A stretch of DNA of 64,000 nucleotides from Norana najaformis (taxonomy: Eukaryota > Annelida > Clitellata > Crassiclitellata > Hormogastridae). The first letter of the stretch is position 1; each line of letters starts with the position of its first letter. The position numbers and the translations under genes are program-made. The stretch lies in NCBI GenBank assembly GCA_964023275.1, contig OZ029915.1, forward strand, positions 21,232,775 to 21,296,774, read 5' to 3'. Of this stretch, positions 37,523 to 64,000 are shown piece after piece. The notes beneath the pieces were generated by a model that had not been told where the DNA came from, did no database searches, and saw only the letters and a program-made list of their open reading frames with translations.

Positions 37523-40034
37523 AAACGATCACATCGTCGATGTAAACCAGGCAAATCTCAAAGTTTAACCCCGAAAGCACAATATCCATAAGGCGCTGGA
37601 ATGTCGCCGGCGCATTGCACAGGCCAAACGGCATAACACGCCATCTAAAAATCCCCCGGCGAGTAACAAAAGCCGTCTTATCTGCATCCTTAGGATCCAT
37701 CTCCACTTGATGGTAGCCGCTACGTAAGTCTAAGGTACTAAACCATCCCGCATCAGCCAGGGCATCTAAACACTCGTCAATCTTTGGGAGCGGATACGAG
37801 TCTTTCCTGGTTCGCTCATTCAACTGGCGATAGTCAATGCAAAACCTTAGGGTACCGTCCTTCTTTCGTGCCAGGACTACATTAGCTGCCCACTCGCTCA
37901 CAGCTGGCTCGACTACGCCATCTGTCAACATCTGGTCCAGTTGCTTATCAATGGCTACCCGATATGAAAGCGGCTGTCGCCTCAAAGGCTGACGAACGGG
38001 GCCCGAGTTCCCGGTGTCAATCCGATGCTTACACAGGGTCGTCCTCCCTAGGTCCCCTTCTCCCTCGGAGAAAACATCCCGGAACTCTATTAACAGACTC
38101 GCCAATTGCCTCCTGGTTGCCTGGGTCACTTCTTCGGGGAGTTCTTCCATCAAACCCGTGATAAAGGGTGCCTCTCCTTCTACCCTGGGTCTCTCTCCTT
38201 TCCCAGCACATGTCTCTACCTCTACAGGATGCAATCTTCCCAGAAGCTGGTTCTTAGGGAGTGTGGCGGGATCTCCATTGAGATTCACAACCCGAATCCG
38301 GGCAGCGCTAGCTTCATTCCCTATTAACACCCGTGCTACGTGAACTCCCGGCAGGACTTCCTTTGGCTCTGTCATCCATGCAGGGGCCACACTTGACAGA
38401 TCCCCGAATTGCATTTTGGCGGGGATGTCGCACTGAGTCCTAGGAGGCAGCGTCATTTCCTCCGCGACCATCACCCGTCTACACCAGGCGGAACCATCCC
38501 CTTTTTCTAGCGGGATACGCCGGCGGCCTACAAACAGGGCTCCAGTGCCAAACCCCAAACGACAGCGATGCTGCCGCAACCAGTCCATACCCAGCATGGG
38601 CTCTATAATTTGATCGGACACCAAGAAAGTAGTATCTATAAGGAAACCCGGCCTGATCTTAATCGGGACACACAGCTCCCCAACCACATGGATCGCAGTC
38701 CCATTGGCAGCTAGCAGTACCCGGGTGCTGGGACGCAGCGTCAAACCCTCCACAACAGAAGACGGCACGAGGCTCACCTCTGACCCGGTGTCGACCAGGC
38801 ACATTTCAGTCCGTCCATTGATGACGCCTCGGATGTAGATTACGTTGCCGTTGGTACCGGTCGATGCCCTCTGGCGAGTGTTGTGGTTGACCGCCGCCAC
38901 CTCCGGTGTCGTCTGCGCCTCCGGACCATCGGGTGTCACTTCATCGGTACGAGCACGGGGCCGTCGGGGCTGACGGCACCGACGGGCGATGTGACCTCTC
39001 AGTCCGCAGTTGTAGCAGACCACATCCCGTCCCTGGTTTCCAGGCTGCTCCCTTGCCGTCTCGTCGCGTCGGTTGGCTTCCGTGTCGATCGCCAGATGGT
39101 TGCGAAAAGCCTCTAGCTGCCGCTCTATCTTCTTCTCCATGTCCCTTTGCCAACGCTGCTGTTCCCCACGCTGTGCTTTGAGGAATTGGTCCAATTGATT
39201 CTGGAGTGGCACGTTTTGGTCGGACTCCTGGGTTCCTCGAACACGGTTCGGTGGCCTCCGTCGTTCCTCGGAATCCGCCATCCTTTGGTACGCTTCCATC
39301 CGCAGCGCCATCCGGTACGCCTCGTCCAGCGTCTTGGGTTCGCGCTCCCGGACCTTCAGCGACAACTCGCGATCCCGAATGGCCTCAAGGAAAGCGTCAC
39401 GGGCAAGGATTTCGGTCGTCTCATTGGAAGGCACCGGATAAGCAAGTACCACCAACCGTCGGACATCGTGCAGGAGGTCGCTCAGGTTCTCATCGGCCCG
39501 TTGACGACGGTAATAGAGTTGCGCCCGGAAGGTCTCTGCTTGTCCTTCGGTCCCATACCGTTGTCGTAACCTCTGCGTCAACTCCTCATACGTCACGTCC
39601 TGCCGAGCTCCGAAGTCCCAGAGTAACTGCGTGGCGGCCTTGTCGAGGGCACATCGAAGGAAGTCCACTTTGTCGGAATCGGTCCACTGATTGTGTTTGG
39701 CACATACCTCGAATTGTGTCAGGAACGACTCCAGGGATCCTGTCCCGTCAAACTTCCCAGGCTTCATCGGAGTCTTGCGGTAGACGACGTTTCCCCATGA
39801 CGGCAGGTTCGAAGCCGTTTCACGTTCTCTCTGCATCGGTCTTCGTTCACTGCCGTTCACCACCGCCTGTCGTGAGCTGTCGAAGTCGATGCTCTCCAGA
39901 AACTGGCTACGGTCGAATCTGGAGGCCTCCATTGTCGCTCTTCGCACACCAGGCGTCGAACTACTAAGTTGATCGCCTGAAACGTCCGCAACGTCCAACA
40001 AAGTGTAGATGATGGTGTCGTCCTCGTCTCCCAT
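37491..40034 (-). CDS. Ty3/gypsy gag-protease-RT, upstream frame
   Basis: The likely start is the ATG at 40034, just inside the primer binding site; the frame is also open upstream into the LTR. Order of domains: gag (KPGKFDGTGSLESFLTQFE and on), one zinc knuckle (CYNCGLRGHIARRC), an aspartic protease (CLVDTGSEVSLVP), then RT from VVLARKKDGTLRFCIDYRQL through SGYHQVEMDPKDADKTAF to the YIDD active site. Gag, protease and RT share a single frame, so no programmed gag-pol shift is needed. The frame is lost about ten codons after YIDD by an apparent one-base insertion near 37505, and pol resumes in the overlapping frame. Confidence 0.95.
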   Translation of the reverse strand: MGDEDDTIIYTLLDVADVSGDQLSSSTPGVRRATMEASRFDRSQFLESIDFDSSRQAVVNGSERRPMQRERETASNLPSWGNVVYRKTPMKPGKFDGTGSLESFLTQFEVCAKHNQWTDSDKVDFLRCALDKAATQLLWDFGARQDVTYEELTQRLRQRYGTEGQAETFRAQLYYRRQRADENLSDLLHDVRRLVVLAYPVPSNETTEILARDAFLEAIRDRELSLKVREREPKTLDEAYRMALRMEAYQRMADSEERRRPPNRVRGTQESDQNVPLQNQLDQFLKAQRGEQQRWQRDMEKKIERQLEAFRNHLAIDTEANRRDETAREQPGNQGRDVVCYNCGLRGHIARRCRQPRRPRARTDEVTPDGPEAQTTPEVAAVNHNTRQRASTGTNGNVIYIRGVINGRTEMCLVDTGSEVSLVPSSVVEGLTLRPSTRVLLAANGTAIHVVGELCVPIKIRPGFLIDTTFLVSDQIIEPMLGMDWLRQHRCRLGFGTGALFVGRRRIPLEKGDGSAWCRRVMVAEEMTLPPRTQCDIPAKMQFGDLSSVAPAWMTEPKEVLPGVHVARVLIGNEASAARIRVVNLNGDPATLPKNQLLGRLHPVEVETCAGKGERPRVEGEAPFITGLMEELPEEVTQATRRQLASLLIEFRDVFSEGEGDLGRTTLCKHRIDTGNSGPVRQPLRRQPLSYRVAIDKQLDQMLTDGVVEPAVSEWAANVVLARKKDGTLRFCIDYRQLNERTRKDSYPLPKIDECLDALADAGWFSTLDLRSGYHQVEMDPKDADKTAFVTRRGIFRWRVMPFGLCNAPATFQRLMDIVLSGLNFEICLVYIDDVIVYGSTPGAASG

Positions 40035-40073
40035 GCGAGAGTTGATCAGTTTCGACTTGCAGTTGACAGGTAC

Positions 40074-40090
40074 CCCCACTTCTGGTACCA
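40074..40090 (-). other. Primer binding site, probably tRNA-Leu
   Basis: The minus strand reads TGGTACCAGAAGTGGGG two bases inside the 5' LTR. Its complement ends in CCA as a tRNA 3' end would, and resembles the acceptor end of tRNA-Leu(UAA). Confidence 0.75.
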
Positions 40091-40092
40091 CT

Positions 40093-40661
<569 letters not shown>

Positions 40662-41251
40662 AACTTTGCCTTGTGTTTAACCACATATACTATATGAATA
40701 GGGCTAAACCATTTTAAATAGTGTTCTTGCGTTTGGCTTCTATTTAACCTGTGTTTTATGGGCCTTGCAAAAAGCTTTAAAACGTACTACCCGTTTGCTA
40801 TTGTCAAGTGCTACGTACTTCAAACTTCTTCTGTACAAACGTCTGGTTAGCTAGGCCTTCTGTTATGGCTTCAAATGAAAAGTAGTCCTTGTTTTACCTA
40901 CTTACTAGCTTGCTAGCTCTTACCCACAATTCCTCTGGTTCGTATCAGCGTCTTGTTGACAAGGACAACATTGGTTTATGCGATTAATGACAACTTTTCT
41001 GTGTTTTGCGTATTTAGTTGACTTATTTATTAGAATAAATCACGTGTCCGTAAAGAAAAAAATGTCGAAATAAATGACTGCATGCGTTGCAAATTTATAT
41101 ATATATATATTTAAAGACGAGAGGTCGACCGAAGTACGCTGTGTAGAAGCGATGTTAACACTCACCTGCCGTTCATGCCGAGCAGTAAATTATATGGTAT
41201 ATCCGTGAGAGATTAATTCACCCAGAAGCACAATAATTTACTTCTACGGAT
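40662..41251 (+). promoter_or_regulatory. Upstream region and 5' UTR of NEK4
   Basis: About 590 bases of mostly unique sequence between the retroelement island and the NEK4 start codon. A run of TA repeats lies at 41096-41111. No clear TATA box or initiator can be assigned. Confidence 0.4.
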
Positions 41252-63399
<22,148 letters not shown>

Positions 63400-64000
63400 G
63401 TACATGGAACAGAATTTCTTACAGGAAAACATCTTTGCCTGTCGTTCTAGTGCATTTAGATGAATCCAAAAACTTATTTCGGGTTTCTTGAGAGTGTAAT
63501 AATATGGTGTAGAGGTCTTCATTTTATGCTCTGTATTATTAGATTGGTGAGGCAAAGTAAGATTAGCTAACCAAAGCTTAGGTAATTGTTACATGCATAC
63601 ATCAGCTACACTAGACATTCCTGTGTCAGGTAGCAGTGCAATAGATTCAACTACAGTACAGCTATCCAGGAACTGAAAACTTTTCCTTAAGGTGGACACA
63701 ACAACAATTTAGAATAGGAATTGCTTCCAATCTCATTAGATTTTTAACTTTATATTTCATGAAATAATCTGGTATTTCATTATTATCTATTACAACTTTA
63801 ATGACACAGCAGAAGCTTGATATATGTATCTAGATTCTTAATATAGCACCCTTTAAGTACCTCACAAAAGCACTGCCTGCACTAATCTAAATGCTGTTTA
63901 AGAATTAAATTAAGAATAGAAAGTATCTGTAAGAAAATAATGCTCAGATAACTGGAAAAGTCACCACTGGTGGGCTCTTCCATGCACGTAGAGCCCAGAC
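63400..64000 (+). other. Probable NEK4 intron 13
   Basis: After the tentative donor at 63400 I see no further exon, repeat family or gene up to the window end. Confidence 0.4.

Noticed and set aside
36779-39967. Several plus-strand open frames of 70-250 codons
   Set aside because: They are antisense shadows of the GC-rich gag-pol gene on the minus strand.

Overview
The window is nuclear DNA of a ciliated, non-vertebrate metazoan. The signs are short coding exons (44-669 nt) with GT-AG or occasional GC-AG introns, animal-type orthologues, AT-rich introns, and an unusual variety of retroelements: CR1/L2-like, RTE-like and restriction-endonuclease-type LINEs, tRNA-headed SINEs and a Ty3/gypsy LTR element. 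The retroelement mix would suit a marine invertebrate such as a cnidarian, sponge, echinoderm or lancelet, but I cannot name the lineage from the sequence.

Layout. (1) 1-1155, minus strand: the first coding exon of a CEP76-like centriolar protein, which runs out of the window. (2) 1721-23096, plus strand: a complete 28-exon EXOC2/SEC5 gene (exocyst), head-to-head with CEP76 across about 565 bp. (3) 25480-30313, minus strand: a complete 7-exon ARL2BP gene, tail-to-tail with EXOC2. (4) 30600-40660: a GC-richer retroelement island holding three copies of a restriction-like-endonuclease LINE among (TAA)n tracts, an unassigned coding-like block, and a young Ty3/gypsy element on the minus strand with one truncated LTR. 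(5) 41252 to the window end, plus strand: a NEK4-like NIMA-family kinase with its catalytic domain and most of its low-complexity tail; the C-terminal exons lie beyond the window.

The spliced models were built by hand. In both complete genes the exon phases agree at every junction and the totals divide by three (EXOC2 2826 nt, 941 aa; ARL2BP 705 nt, 234 aa). All four host genes have relatives tied to cilia, centrioles or trafficking to them, which makes the neighbourhood worth a synteny check. The most interesting points are a SINE that seems to supply a splice donor and about ten codons to EXOC2, the association of the endonuclease-type LINE with TAA repeats, and the asymmetric, nearly identical LTRs of the Ty3/gypsy element. 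Coordinates were read by eye and may be off by a base or two, mainly at repeat edges.
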